Assembly: GCF_036370855.1 (NCBI RefSeq)
Contig: NC_088111.1
Coordinates: 17,643,501-17,707,500, forward strand
Direction of reading: 5' to 3'
Origin: Dromaius novaehollandiae
Lineage: Eukaryota; Chordata; Aves; Casuariiformes; Dromaiidae
DNA length: 64,000 nt
Part shown: positions 13,101 through 27,599 of the stretch, one piece after another
Numbering within the stretch: position 1 is the stretch's first letter
Layout: the number at the start of each line of letters is the position of its first letter
Made by a program: the position numbers and the translations under genes
The notes under the pieces: model-generated
What the model was told of the DNA's origin: nothing
The model's input: only the letters and a program-made list of their open reading frames with translations
Database searches by the model: none

Positions 13101-16100
13101 ATAAACTCCACCTGACTCAGTCTCAATTAGTCTGTCACGCACGCTTTTCTTTCCGTGCCTGAGGGCTATGAAAATATCTACATGTAAATACAAGAGAGCT
13201 CCTTTATAAGTAGATTTTGCTCTGCTATATTTTTCAATCCGAACCCAGTATTTCAGTCATCATTGTCTCTTTCATAGCAGCATAATTGGCCATAAGTAAA
13301 ATATATCTCATTTTCTGGGAGCCCTTTAAACCTATGGGCCAGGGCTCTTCAGCAGAGTCTATAATCTCCATAATCTCAGTGGCAGAAGATTCCATGTACT
13401 GCAATGATCAAAATATATCACTCTATGCACTCCAGACAGTCCAGCACAAATCAATTCTGCAGCAGCACTGGGGTCAATCATCTAAGTACTGCTTCTTTCC
13501 CTACCGCTGTTCTGAACTGACCACTGGCCAGGGGCCATCCAAGGACATTCTCCATTAATAGCTGCTCCGTGCCTACAGAAAATGAGCCAGTGCTCTCAGG
13601 CCATTTTCTGGAGTCGGTATGTCGCACACACAAAAATCCTCAAAAATTCTCGGTTACTTGAGGGAAGCCAAGGACTGACTCTGCTCATATTTGTCTGGAT
13701 CTGAAGAAGCATATGGGTGAGTGTGAGACAAGAAATGGTTGGGACTGTCCAGGTGTAAATACAAGACTCTGGTAGCCTCTTTCTCCAGCATCCAGCTCCC
13801 TTCCAACCACCCCCATACTGCTCCTCTCTTCTCTGCCTCTCCTAGATCTCTCCCTCTTGGATGGGCTGTGAGCAGGGGTAACACAGCCCATGAATGGTTT
13901 TCCAAGGCATGACATTGTGAAGATAACACCTCCAGAAGGTTTCTTCTCCATGTGTTTCCTCTGCAAATCCCATCTGTGTGTTGTTGGGGGTGGGGGGGAG
14001 TCAGACTGAAAATGAAGCTCTCTGTGTGAGAGGGACGAGGGCAGAATGAGGTGGCGGAGTAGTGATAAGGCACATACCTTCTTGGCTCCTGCAGTCCGGC
14101 GAGGCAGCGGAGGGCGAGGAGGAATCATCTCCTTGACCCTGTTGGTGAGAGGAGAGGAGATCAGCATAACAGGCTGCCAGCGATGCTCACTTGTCTTGGG
14201 CGCAGGAAGCCTGCAGCATGAGGGCTCCAGGCCTGTCATCTTATCCCTGAGATACCTCGCAGGGACAAATAAGGGAAAAATTGCAAAATATCAGACCAAG
14301 AATGAGCTGTAAAGCCCAGAGCGCCTACAATCAATCCTTGTAGCTCACCATAATGTCTCGGCAGAACTAACTACTGCCTTGCTCCCTGCTGATGATCACA
14401 CTCGATGGAGGTTAGAAAAGATTTATTTAGCTGTTATTTTCACCAGGTTTGACTGACCTGTCACACAAAAACTACTTTAGAAACTCAGCGCAGCCCAGCA
14501 GGTGGAGTTCTATGTGCTATTGCTAACAATCCAAACCACTCTCCTACAGAACCAGACCTTCTTACCAAGTTGTTATTCCTTTAACTCACAACCTCCTTGG
14601 TCTGCCAGAACAGCTGTAAAAAAAGCACCAACCTGAGGAAAGGTCGGAAGAATTTTATCACTATGTACCCCGACTACCCAGGCCATCAGCTCCTGACATC
14701 CCACAGTGCAGCTGGGGCACCTTATGCCTTGGCCACGCGTTGGCTCCTTTATACTATATCATTCCTGTTTGAAGCATTACTCGGTTTACAATGACCTTTC
14801 AAACATTTTTTAAAATCCTTTAGGATTACAGTAATTTTACTAATATTTTATAAAAGTCCTTAGCTTCAAAACGGCCTCAATTCACTTGCTTCTTTAGCAA
14901 GATTTCTTCCTTGCTGGTACCAAAACACCATACATCTTTGGAGCGCCATCCAACCCACCAAGCGAAGGCATCATATTGGGTCCCACCCAAGTAGCAAAGC
15001 AAATTGCTTCTTCTGCACCAAAGAAGAATCACTCCTGTAACAGTTCTGCCAGCCTGCAGAGCCTCTGACCAGCTCACTTCTCCAGGTCCTGATTCCTGGC
15101 CACTTCTACACTCACAGCTACAAAACCTCTGCATAGTCAAAGGCCTGATAGGTTTCAGTGCTGAGTACAAGACTTAGCTCCCCCTTTCTTGCTCTCTTGA
15201 AAGAGCCCCATAAGAAGGCCACTCTCTCGCTGTCCCTGCTGCCACTCCTGTTGGTCCCTTGCCCCACATGAGAGATAACCTGTCACCTGACTCAGCATGG
15301 GGCTGCCTCATGCACCAGAGAAGATGCTGGTCTGTGTAAAGTGGTGTTACCGTGAACAGCAAGAAGTCCTCACACTTCTCTCCCAGACTCAGCTGTGCTG
15401 TGCTATCTAGTCTTGTGGCCCTGACTGGTCACCTCTCTGGTGCCTCCCTGCAGAGACCCATCGTCACTCCTTGGGAAGCCACAAAGCTTGAATAAATGGT
15501 GAGTGCAGCTCCCACATTCAGTCCCACTCTCACCTGGTCTCTGAAAAGCACCTGTCATTGATGTGTTTGTAACACAGCTATGTGTTATGACAGATGAAAA
15601 CTGGGCAGCTTCACTTAATAATGAGAAAAAGAAAACCAACCACAACAAGAACCTAGGGGAAAGCAAACGAGCAAATAAAGCCAAGTGGAGGCTGACAGAG
15701 AATTTTGAATGCAGCCCAAGAAATAGAGCTGTGTTTGCTAATGAGACATGTATTTAAACATCCTTTCAGGAAAAAAAGAAAAATCACTCTTGATGATACT
15801 GCAATAACATATGTATGTGTCATCAGCTGGAGCCCCCCAAGACAGGGCCCTTCCCAAGATTCAGAATGACTAGGTTTCCAGAACTCACATCTGCAGCTGC
15901 ACAGGGCAGCTGGATGAGGAGGAATTACACTGAATTTATGCAAGTTGCAGCAGGGTAGGAATGGTATGAGAAAGGTCAGGAGAAGGTCTGTTTTGGGGGG
16001 AGGGTCAACTTCATTAAACATACTCTTTCTAGAAGACAACAGGAAGAACAGAAGACAACACATACTCTCCTTTCAAAGGATGGCTCTTGCTGTGTTGTTT

Positions 16101-19100
16101 CTGCTGTTTCTGTTTGAGAGATATACAGCCCGTACGTGTTATACTTTATTCATTTGTTGTATTTTCTCTTTTTTATTCAATAAATTATACATGCTAGGCC
16201 TTCCCTAGGCTGTAACACAGCAAGGCCATCACTTTGTGGACAGGAAGCAACTGCCTTAAGTTGAACAGACAGTGGAAGGCTAGAAGCAGCGGAGATGAGA
16301 GACAGCAGCTCTACAGTGGAATGATGTGAAAACTAATGTAAGAGCTGAGGAATGAGTAGAAAATTGTACAAAAACCGTGGAAGAGGAAAAATGGAAGAAT
16401 ACTATTTTGATGCTACAAGGAGCCCTACCACGCTAGTAGACAATTCTGACCAACGAACTGAGTATCACATACAAGAGACGAGCACGTGGACATTAATGGG
16501 AAACAACACCTGGACAGGAACATAGGGTAAAGCTGTGTTGCTCCGGTTCCTCTCTTTTGGGGATGAATGGCTGAGAGATGCCAGCTGGAATGAACACGAC
16601 TCTTTTCCAAACCCAACATACGCTGTAACAGGTCTGGCCCAATCCTCCCCCTGATTTCAGTGGGCTTTGGATCAGGCCCTCAACTGGTCTGCCAGGGGGT
16701 GGATCACTGTACAGCCATGTGTCTATCCTGTGGAAGAATTAAGACGGCAGTCCCAGAGTTACATCATGTCTTTACGCACCGTCTGGTGAGCTCCTCTGGC
16801 AATCGTTTTGGTACCAAGGCCTTCTCCAGCTTTATCTCCATCACCAGGAATGTTCCTGCTTCAACATATTGCTGTGAAGATAAACATTGCTCTCTCAAAA
16901 TCTTGCTGTCTAGAGCCATTACTGGCATGATGAAAGACTAAGCATACAGCTACAGATCTTCAGCAAATCCCCCTGAAACTACATACAGCTTGTTTTGTAA
17001 CCTGCCCTCAAAACGATTTACAGTAGCAAAATCCAGTTCAAAAATCAGCCTAGGAAAAATCAGAAAGGCCAAACAGTTAATCTTGAAGAATGCATATGCA
17101 TCCTAGATGATTTGAGGAAGAAGTCAAAGTATGAAGGAACTCTTCTAAATAAATGCCTGATTATTTAGAGATCTTCTAGCCCAATGCTCCAGCCAGATGT
17201 CACTGGAAGAACTCCAGGACAGCATCTGCGTAAGATGTCCCTCGTCCAGCTCACTCTCACAGAAGTCAGTTATGTGAAAGGTGAGACAGACACACAGTGA
17301 TGGTATAGCATTCTTTCCACATCTTTGGAGATACCTGTCCATTGTGGTTGAGATATGTGACATTTTCAGCTTCTACCGGAACATCTGATGACAGCATTTT
17401 TACTGCACTGGACATCTATTGAAGAAAAGAAGATGTCTGCTGCTGCCATTCAACGAACCTCATGCCTTCACAAATTCAGGATGTGACCTGGAGTGGAGTT
17501 ACAACTACTGGCTTTAAAGCCACATATGACTGCTGAGTGCTTGCAGCGCAACACATCAGCAAGTCATGGGTCTGAAGCAGCTGAGCCATGTTCCATGCTG
17601 TACAATTTGTTCAGGCAGCAGGTACTGAAATTTTGAGACAACGAATATCTCTCAGTTGACTGAGGCAGGGTACAGTTAATCAGGGATTATCTTGAGACAC
17701 TGATCCCCAGAAAACAGGCCTGCAAACCTCATTCAGTATCATGGATCTCAACTTTGCAAAGCAGCCGAACTGCAAAGACTGGCCCCGTGCCCCAGTGGAT
17801 CTCCCCCTGCGGCCCTAGCTCCTGGGGTTTCTTCAGCAGCCTATTCCAGGAGCCCGGCATGCGCCTCTCCTGGACAGCAGTGGCTGTGCAGCTGGCTCTG
17901 AAGCCCTGCTCTCAGAAGGAGATGCCATGGCTATCTGGAGCTGGACTCCTCCAGCAAGAGGCATACGCCCTCCTTGCTGCTCCCAGGGCATGGGGGAGAG
18001 ACCATCAAGTCTTCATGGAGCAGGCCTGGCTGCCACAATTTACATCATGCACTGGGGTTTCCTCACCAATTGCAGAGCAGTCATCGTCTTCTCCCAGTGC
18101 AGCATCAACACCCTATACCCCCTGCTTTCTGCATTCCCCACCTACCTCTGATGTGGAAATGGGCTGACCGTGTTGTAATATGCCTCTCTAGACCTTACCT
18201 TCCTGCCAGATTCCTTATCTTTGGTGATTTTTTCTTTATCTTCCCTCTGGATCCTACTGGGAACAGCTCTGGAAAGGGGAGAACCGATTCCTGGGACCCA
18301 TTGCCCTTCCTTGATCAGACTGATCTGAGGCTTGAGATCCCGGAAAACACTGTGCTGATTTTTAGTCTGAAAAAAAGAGGGAACAGAGGGAAAACCTTCA
18401 AACGCCCCACAAACTGGGCTTCCCCACCTCTTTGCCTTCACTGCTCACATTGCAAAACACATTCTCAGGGCCTGAACATGCTAAGAAGCTCCGCAACCTC
18501 TTCCTTCCTAGGGGTTTAGCTGCCAGTGCTCAAGGCCAGCTCTGATACATGCAGCTGTGTAACCTTGGATTGGACTGCTATGAAAAGAGCTGCATGAGAA
18601 AGCCTCAGTGGGGGCTTCCCTGTCTTCTCTTGAGAGCTGCATTTAAATTGAGGCATTTGCCCTCAATTCTTGCCTGAGCTTCACAGTAGATATGCTAGCA
18701 CCAGCTAGGTATTTCCCTGGTCCTAACCCACTGACTTGACTTCCTGGCTTGATCTTGCACCTGCCTCAGCCCTACAAACTTGCCCAGTGATCTGGACCGT
18801 TAGATCAACCTGGCCACCCCCACCAGCAATGCTCTGCTCTTTTTTGGGTACTGCGGGATCGTGCTTCTTGTTGGCGAGGTCGCTGCCGTGCCTGCCCTGC
18901 GGTGATTCTTGGCTCACCTTCCCTTGTGGAGCAGCTTCCCTGACACACATCAGTGAATCACAAGGAACTGGCTTTTTTGAGTTGTGTATTCACACGCTGC
19001 TTGACCACCAGGACAGGCTGTTGCCTCCCAGCTGTTACTGCAGTAAGAGCTGGGCTAGCAGGAACTGAGGGGATGCTGGGGAGAGAATGGAGCACTTGTA

Positions 19101-22100
19101 CCAGGTACCAGCTAGACCAAGTCCAAGGACCAGCTCGAAGCATCCAGAAAAGCAGGAAATGAGAATGTGTGACTACACTTGCGATAAAGGCTAGAGGACA
19201 GGCAGTACCGTGCAGCCAAGCGGCCGTTATTTGCGGCCGGGATGCTGTGAAGCAGAGACCAGAGCGCAGCCGTGTGCCTAGCCCTGCTCTGCAACAGCCG
19301 GCACCCAGCAGGGGCATGGGCGCAAGGAAAAGGGCTGCAATTCACCCAGCTCCTGCGGACCGGACAGCAGCCCTGAGGGTGAAGTGGACAGTAAAACCAG
19401 GCTGTGTATCTGCCCTCCTGAAACAAGCTCGGATCTGTTCCAGGAGTACTGTGGGAAAACAGACACGTAACTCTCACTTTTAGTAACACGGGGGGAGCAA
19501 CAAAAAGACAAATAAACCTCCATGAGCTATAGCTGAAAGAGATCCAGTGACAGCTTTTTTGGTTGTTGCCTGGGGTAACGCTATCATTTGGGAGACAGCG
19601 TACACTGTTTGTTCTTCTCAGCAGCACAGCTCATTTGCCCATGTTCACGGCTGGGGAGTGAGGAGCTTTCTCACCGCTCTCCCCGCTCAGCTGCTGCCAG
19701 GGAAGGGAGTGGAGTCAGATTCAGAGCCTCCCTCAGCCCCCGAACCTGCTCACTCACAGCCTCTACATGGAAATATCCTGCCTTTGAGAAGCCTGCTTCT
19801 AAAAGCTCATGTTGTTATTTCTCTCCATCACTGGAAGGGCAGTGAAGTCTCACAGCCAGTTGCTGAGTAGGGCACTGCCCACACTGCCGCTGCTCCCATG
19901 CACCACGCTGGCCGGGCTGCCTGCGCCCAAGCCCGGGCTGCAGAGCTGGCGTGGAGCCTGCCCTGCGCTCACCTTCTCAAACACCTCGCTGTCTTTATAG
20001 GCAAAGACACGAAAAGCCCCTCGTATCTGCTTCACGCCGGGGTACAGCAAAGGCACCATGTTGACATATGCCACACCGTGGAAGAAAATCTGTCCGTCAT
20101 CATCTCCCTGGAAACGCAGAGCAAGGGACAGGGTTACTGGACTGCCTGTTACTCTCTTGAAGCAAACAAGGTCACCGATCCCATTAAGCAAAGGCCACAC
20201 AGCAAACTGATGCACCTGATGAGCCAGTGGCTCTATGTCGCTGGCACAGAGCCGAGACAGCCTGGAAGAAAAGACTGGAGTCATTCTATATGCAGAATCC
20301 CAGTTTTATTCCAACCTATGCAGGGCAGATTTTCTTAGTAATGCCCACACAGTGCCATAACCCAGGATGGTCTTTTCAAGATACAGCTGCTAAATTATTG
20401 ACTTTTCAGTTAGAAATCCAAACAACCCTACCAGATCTGCAAGGATTTCAGGTCTGACAGAAATCAGATGCCTGATGAGATCTGAGAGTCTGGGCTAGCA
20501 CTGGGCTAGTGAGGGTGAGGGAGGAGGAGCTCAGACACATATACTGCAAAATGCTGGCACCAGCGAGTGCTGAATGGGATTGACACTAACTTGGGTGACT
20601 TTGTGCTGGAACAGACCAGGAGCTCTCCCATGATCAGCCACAAGGACCAGAACCATTAGCTAAGGAGCTGTTTCTTTGTTGAAGCACCCCCGTTAAAGTG
20701 CAAGAGCATAACTTATTTACACCCAGAGAAAGAGGGCATGAATTTCTTCAAGATGCTCAAAAACCCCTTTGGATAAGCTCAGCGAATTACTTCAGCTCTC
20801 CAAAAGTGCCTCCTCCCTTTTCACCAAGCTACTTCAGACCATCAGCAAGAGATCTGCATGCTATAAGAAAAAATATTCTTCCTTGTTTATTTAACAGCTC
20901 TATAAAGCTGATCACTCCCTTAAGAAAGCCACTAGCTCTCTGACTCCCTTTAGTTGGTTCAAGGCTGGCTTAGGTATAATAAAGACATTAAAGGGAAAAT
21001 GCATGATAACACAATGCTTCTCCGCTAGCCAGAACAACATATCACTCCCCATTTTTACCTTGTCAGTTTTGCTGTTTTTCCCTTTACTGGAAGAGACCAC
21101 AGGCATCCTGCAGACCTCCACAGGCCAGTAGCAGCACTCTGCAATGCGATTCTGCAGGCTGAATACAGGGGAGGGCACTGAGGAGTTGCAGAAACCAAGC
21201 AAGAGAGCTCTCCCTCACCAGCCACACCGCCCTCCGTTCTGCTCCGTGCAGCCCCAAAGCACCCCCCTTGTGCTCGCTCTCGCCTACTCCCATGTGACAG
21301 CGCGAGCACCCTTGGGCCTCTGAAGAGCCGCACTCTGCGGCAGGGCCTGTCTGGCACCTTTTCCCCTCCATCCAGTGCCGGGTGAATTTATGGCACTAAT
21401 AGCTATAAAACAATGGCAAGAGCGACACGCTAGATTTTCTCCCTCATCTGGTCACTTCAGAAATGAAGCAAATAAAACGGAACATGATTAACGTTGGTAT
21501 AAATCCTGAATTACACAGAGAAAGCAGACCCTGAGCTCCCATTCAATGTGCCCGATAACTCTGAAACCGGCAGGCAGGCTGACAAAAGTGTAGGGAAAAA
21601 ATTCAAACCAGATAGAAGGGAGTATTTCCACACACAAAGTAATTTGGCTGTGAAAGTCATGGCCACAGGATGAGGCTGAGGCCAAGAACATAGCAGCCTT
21701 CAAAGAGAAATGGGATATTTATCCTGATCTTGAGACTATCTGGAGCCATAATAGGTAACGCTTATCCAATAAAAAAATCAAAGGAGAGAGTGAGAGGGTT
21801 TTAATTTATCAAGAATTTAGCAAAGCTCAATTGGCAGCTAAGAGGAGAGCTGTTTGGGCCACCCAACTCAACATCTGCTGACCCCTTCCTTCAAATCTTT
21901 ATGTTACAGCCCCGAAGAGGTCATGGGAAGGAACAAGACCAGTCATGAAGATCATCTTCTCTCATCGTGGCAGAAGTGAGCTGCTGCCAGCAATGAAAGG
22001 CAGTTAGCTGCTTTTTTGCTCACGTAAATACCTTCGTCCAGCAGATATCCGGAGACAAGGCAGAGCCACGGTTTGACCACATAAGAGGTCTGAGAACATC

Positions 22101-25100
22101 AGCACGTTGCGAAAGACAAGTCACGACTAAGTGAATTCTAGGGTGGCTTTTCCCCACCGCTCAGTGTTGGAAGGGAGGTTTTCAGCTCTCTTACACAAGT
22201 ACTGCAGCAGGATCTAGGTAGCAACGTCTTTCCATGTCCCATACGATTCTCTTCTTCACGCTTTCTGACTGGATCCTGAACTCTCTGTCCTGTGAGAAAC
22301 AGCATGTGGTCAGAGCCAGGAGAGCAAACTCCAAAGCCTGCATCGCCACCCCTCCAGATTTTCCCCGGGAGAGAACCTGGGTCAGCCAGAGAGGCATTCA
22401 ACTTGCCATACGCACGACATCCCAGCAGAGCAAGGTAGCAGCCGCCCTGCAGCACCACAGCCCATTAGCATTAAGAGCCAACCATGACACTGTCAGTCCT
22501 TTCTCACCTCTCTTCTGTTGAGCTCTCCATCCTCATCCTCATAGGGGCCACCAACGATGAAGGAGCTGGGTATGCTCAGAGCACCAGGGGCCATGATGTT
22601 ACCAAGTGGCCATTTTTTGGGCCGGGGTAATGGCTCCTTTTCACCACCAAGCTTCGGGACACCATTCTTGAAGAGCAAGGGGAATTCTCTCTAGAGGGGC
22701 ATGAGAGTGAAAGGACTTTCATTCCCAGCACGAGCAGGAGCAAATACCAGCTGCTCTGAGCTGGGTCCAACAAAGCAAAGCAGCAGTGCAGGGGCCTGGC
22801 TCGGAAAGGACACTCCACCACATGCACACAGAAAAGTGAGGAAAAAAAAAAAAAAAAAAAAACAGATAGCCACATGGAAAAATCCTGCCAGTTTCAATCC
22901 AGATCTTGTCACACAGACCTTCATTTGTGTTAAAGAAACACATCACATGGCAGAGACCATGAGCAATCACAACAAACACTGCTGTGGCACAAGCACAGGA
23001 GGAGCCGTACAGCCCCATGGACCTGGTCGCTCATTCCATGGTGTGCGGTGTGGGATAACAACCTGCTTCGCAGCAGCCAAGACCCATCTCACTGTGCCTG
23101 GACCAGTTCTCACCTCCCCAACTGCTGGTACTTGCAGACATGCCATGTAGTTTTGCAGGGGTCCAGTGGGAACAAACGCTTCAGGGACAGAATAAGCTGC
23201 CTCCAAGGTGACACTCAAGAGATTACCATTTGAAAGCTGAGTTGCAGAAAGCAGGGGCTCTTGGACGCACACAGTCACTTCAAGGCCACACTGTGAGACA
23301 AGGATAAACTAGAGGTAATAGCCAGACAATTGTAATTCTGCTCTCGAGGGAGAAGTAAGCAGAAAACCAAGGCCAGAATGTATATTATCTTATTCTTCAC
23401 TTCAGATATAAAAGAAAACAGACTGGCACAGGAAAGGAATCTCATGATCAGTTTGTCACACGTCTGAACTGTGATACTTGTTTGTTTAAAGCAGGGTCTG
23501 CTCAGGGCACGGGATATGTATTAGTAGGGTCTAATGAAATGAGCCGTGGGGAAAGAACATTGGGGATGGTAGACACCGCCCTCACGGTGCAGAGCGTGCC
23601 AGGGCTAGAGGCGCACTCCAGCTCTGCCCTTTCACACCACGAACAGTCTTTAATTATCCATCCCAACCCTGGATGGATGGATGGGCTTGCAATGAAAAAG
23701 CAGCTGTTCAGCATTTATTATCTTCCCTCCTTAATGAGTAGGCCCATGCCTCACTTATTATGTAACATCTGTTAAATGCAGAAAAGTCAATGCAATATCC
23801 ACAATCCAATCCACTTGCAGTGGTACTGCATGCAAAATCTGGAGCAAAATTAGACACATTTTCCCAGCTTCATATTTCATTCACTGCTTTATTCATTGGC
23901 AGTTTTCAACTTGCTGAATGAGTGAGGACCTTGCAGGAAAAGCAGTAAGAAATTGTATAATAACAGACTCTGAGACATTTCATCTGCAGAAGGGAAGACT
24001 AACGAAGTTGGGCAGGCAATCCTGCCTTTGCCTTTTAGTGTTTTTTCAGGAATACACTTTGCCTCTTGGATGTTTTTTCCAAGGCAATTTGAGAGCTGCA
24101 TACATTAGCATATCCTAGCTCTGCCTCGGCTGTCATAAGCAACCTGGGACAGACGTCAACAGGAGTCGGAAAAGCCCCCAAGCTTTTAATATATAGGGCT
24201 GTAACATACACGCGATGTGCTGGGTGGCTGAGTCATGCTCGCCTTCCCATTAAGAAGCAGCACAGAGATGAATGAGTGAAGGAACAGCTCCAAATTCCAC
24301 ATACCTTGGCCTCCGGGGGAAGGCTCTCTAATGGAGAGGTAGGCACCGCATACAAAGGAGCCAAGACCTTAAATGAACACTGGCCTGGGAAGAAACAGGA
24401 ATGGGAACAGCATAAAATGAGACCTCTTGTAGAGAAATCATGGCCTGACTCCTGAAGCTGAGATGCTGGTGTCACCCCCTCTCCCCCAAGAGCCAGCTTT
24501 CTAAAGATAGTATGAAGCCCATTTTGCCAACAGAAGGTACGTTATAGCGAGGTGTTGATAAACAAGGATCAAAAGGTGCAGGAGAGTACGAAGTGGCTGT
24601 GGAGACTCTGGAAGTCTATGTTGTACCTTGCAGCAGAGGTAGAAGGTCCACCACAGCTTGGCCAAGAGGCACGGTCTTCTCCTCCTTCTGTCTCTTCTCC
24701 TTTGGCAACACTTCTGTCACTGTCACTAGGGAGAAAAATAGACAGGAGCTGGCAGAGTTGCTCAGTCAGCTTCGGATCAGCGGTTAAGAGCAGTGAGATG
24801 AGACAGGGGCTGCAAAGGGCCTTTGTCAGCTCTGGCAAGCCTTCTTGCTTCATCCCCCAAGGCTGGCAGGAAGAGCGAAGCTCAGGTGCACAGGCCAACC
24901 TCCATGAAAGGAGGCTCTTCTGGCTGGCAGAGATGAGAACAGAAGTGCTGAGATCCCCCCACTGCTGCTTAAGTGCTGTTCTCGAACGAGCGGCAGGCAG
25001 GCAGAGCGGAGCCGCTGGGAGCACCCACCTCCAGCCCTCCGAGGGGTGAGAGTCAGCGTCAGGTACTCACAGAGCACAGGACTTTGCGCAATGCTGTCCA

Positions 25101-27060
25101 AGGAGTTGGGCCCGTCGGGGCTGTATTCAAAGCTGGTTGTGAAATTGTACTCCGCTGTCCCGTCTGGCAAGACATCAACCTTGGAGGACTCTCCCAAGAG
25201 CACGCCATTGAACTCTGCGTGCACCACAGTGACTGGCGTGTCGCTCTTGCTACCCTTCTGTCAAAGGCAGACAGACAGCCCATTAAGCAGTCGGCTCTGC
25301 AGAAGAGGCCCATGATCAAAGTTGTCTCTGGGGGGAAGCTCGGTTCTGGGCCTATGGCAGAGTACCTTGGGCTCTTTGGCTGTTCACTACAGGAATGGGG
25401 AAGTGGAACAAAGCTTGCCCTCGCCAAGAGCTCACCACTCCCTGTCTTTAGAAGGGAAATCTTCTGCTCCACCATGGTGTGATGCCCAAGGGGTTATTAA
25501 TACCTGCGGCTGGAACAGGCAGGGGGGAAGGTGAGGTCTGGGCTTCACCTCAGGAAAGGCAATGAAAGACCTATCTAAAGCAAACCCAAATGATCACATT
25601 GATAGAGCGCTCACAGGAAGGTTGAGATTTTTGTAGTCTCCTAAGAAATTAGCTCCTGAGCCGCGTGGCTAAGCTCACAACACTTTTGTACATGGTGTGG
25701 CTGCAGAATGCCCTGAAATCAAGTAGGAGGTCCAGCAAGTGCTTTGGAGAGCTCCAGAATTTGCTTTTAAACTTCATATCACTTGCTTAAAAGAGATGAG
25801 GGGGTTCAAATGTCTCCGTGGAGGATCTTAAACACAGGTGAGTAGGAATGCTGACAGCCCAGCACACCGCGCCTGGGGTCCACGTAACCAGGCAGCCCCT
25901 TCCAAGTGGGCAGCACCCGGCATTTCCACGGTGCTGCTCGGAAGTGCTGAAAAAAGCAGTTACGGATGAGTGTCCTGCAGAAGAAATGCAGCTTTCCCTC
26001 TCCATCCAGGGGAGTGGCCAATACCCTGAACACAAGGACCATCCTGCTCAAGCCAAGCTTTTCTTTAATCCAGAGCCACAGAGGTCCCTGGGTCTATCCC
26101 TGAGCTTCCCATCTCCATTTCCCTGAGGTAATTAATTCCACATTGGCTCTTGCACCAAACGAGATTTCATTCACTTGGTTTTAATTTTCAGTCCTTTTGA
26201 CTGTCTCCTTGAGCATATATTATCTGAACAGCTAAATAGAATAATGAATGTTACAGAAAAAGGTTAATTGAATTCTTCTATATTCCTCTCTCATCCTCCT
26301 CTACATCTCCTCTGACTAAATGGATTCCCACAGTTCCCGAATTTGGATTTTTTTTCCATACTGCTGTTCTTTCCATTGGCCCTTTGTAACCCTCGTTCTT
26401 TTTGCTATAGCCTTTGCTAAGATGGAGCAATCAAAACCACAGCAGCTATTCCAGATGCAATCAGACCACTGGTCTACTATTTTCAGTATCGTTTTCCCTC
26501 CTGTTGCCTTCTAATTCCTGTCTAAGGTGCTGTTTGCTGGATCTCCCCGCGTGAGAGGCACTCAAACACCACAACGTACAAATCTCGGGAAAACAGACAG
26601 ATGGGTTTTGGGTTGCTTTTTTGACTGCTGCCGGGGCAGAAGCAGGGATTTGCATTTTGCTGTTTGCTGCAGTAGCAAAGCTTCTCCTCCGCACTCCCTC
26701 CTAGACGCCGAGTCCTCTGGAAGCCTTTAAGGACAGCCGGGGGTATCAGGCGGCACACGGAAATCACCATGGTCAGGTTTTGATCTGAACGCTTATTCTT
26801 ACACCGTGGCTGCACTGGAACCGCTGCCTTTCTAAAACTGGAGCCATCCCATAGACTTCAATACAACTTAAATTGCCGTAGCTGGGATGGAAAGCTGGCT
26901 TTGTACCCAGGGACAAGGACAGCTCTTTTCTTACCAGGCCGCATGCCTCCCCCACGGCGACGCGCACGGCGTGGCTGGGCTGCGGCTCGCCGAGGAGCAG
27001 CGCGGCAGCCGGCGGGGCGAGGGACCCCTTCCTGCTGGGCGGCCCCGCCGGCGCAGCCAT
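2995..27060 (-). CDS. CFAP70: CFAP70 (TTC18), cilia and flagella associated protein 70, complete
   Basis: CFAP70 is an axonemal TPR protein associated with the base of outer dynein arms in motile cilia and sperm flagella. Coding exons (minus): 26935-27060, 25071-25257, 24627-24725, 24305-24384, 23114-23290, 22508-22690, 22195-22289, 21059-21158, 19973-20107, 18199-18366, 16780-16871, 14078-14138, 12802-12993, 11967-12098, 11160-11285, 10460-10593, 10246-10361, 9915-10106, 8881-8976, 7594-7682, 6671-6823, 5785-5946, 5278-5367, 3988-4089, 3661-3708, 2995-3246. They total 3,387 nt, 1,128 aa plus stop, close to the human length of about 1,120. Hallmarks are the [36 protein letters not shown] and [12 protein letters not shown] blocks, then C-terminal TPRs ([44 protein letters not shown]). 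Oddities: intron 13 uses a GC donor, and the last exon reads about 50 residues past the usual GFGxPSF end. Exons 10 and 19 are divergent linkers and less certain. Confidence 0.93.
4093..4130. repeat. (GA)19 microsatellite abutting a CFAP70 splice acceptor
   Basis: Perfect GA dinucleotide run on the plus strand. On the CFAP70 sense strand it is (TC)n ending four bases upstream of the start of exon 24 at 4089. It therefore supplies the polypyrimidine tract of that 3' splice site. Confidence 0.95.
12779..12802 (-). other. CFAP70: GC-AG splice donor of CFAP70 intron 13
   Basis: Exon 13 must end after the codons for KEQLK to join the next exon, which begins [10 protein letters not shown]. The donor at that point reads AAG|GCAAGG on the minus strand, so the intron starts GC rather than GT. 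The surrounding match to the donor consensus is strong, as is typical of GC-AG introns. The intron would end at the CTACAG acceptor just before 12098. Confidence 0.8.
22842..22862 (+). repeat. Poly(A) run of 21 bases in CFAP70 intron
   Basis: Uninterrupted A run on the plus strand within the intron between CFAP70 exons 5 and 6. No recognisable SINE or LINE body was seen beside it, so it is listed as a simple repeat. Confidence 0.9.
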
Positions 27061-27363
27061 GGCCCTGTGGGAGAGAGGGGGAGAGAAGCGGCAGCCCGCC
27101 TCGGCCGCGCTCCCCGAGCCGCTCTGGGCCTTCACCCCCCGGACGTAGCCGCCGCCCCACAGAGCTCAGGCAGCCGCACCACGCGCTTGCTAGCGGCACC
27201 CGAGGCCTTCGCCTCAGCCCCGCCGCCCCCAGCACCCCGGGCCGGCCCAGCCCCGAGGGCACTAGCCGCAGGCCTGCAGCCCCTTCCCGGGCTCCGGTGT
27301 CGTGGCGGGGTCGGACTGGGGGCGGGGGTCCCGCCGGCGGCGGGGCGCGAACCCGCGGCCTAC

Positions 27364-27480
27364 CTGCGTGCCGGGGCAGAGCCCGCCGCCGCCGCCGCCG
27401 CGTCCCGTCACCACGGCGACCCGGCTCCTCTCGCGAGGGCTCCCAGCCTCGCGAGATCCCGCCTCTGGACCACGTGCTTT
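27364..27480 (-). promoter_or_regulatory. CFAP70: Probable CFAP70 5' UTR exon and promoter CpG region
   Basis: The first coding exon of CFAP70 is preceded at 27065 by a good acceptor (CTCTCTCCCACAG) four bases before the ATG. This implies an upstream non-coding exon. A donor reading ACGCAG|GTAGGCC sits at 27363/27364 on the minus strand, inside a CpG-rich, CCG-repeat-bearing stretch. The 5' limit of the exon is a guess. Confidence 0.5.
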
Positions 27481-27599
27481 TGAGGGCGCTGCCTGACGCC
27501 GGCGCCGCCACGTTGGGTGAGGGCAGCGCTCGGCAGACGGCGAGAAACCCCCGGGAGCCCCGGCCGCCGCTGCCGCCGCCCCGCGCCCTTGTGACCTGC

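Noticed and set aside
17145-17363. Possible transposon-derived peptide in a CFAP70 intron
   Set aside because: A short open frame without recognisable reverse transcriptase, transposase or capsid motifs. No terminal repeats or CR1-type 3' tail were seen.
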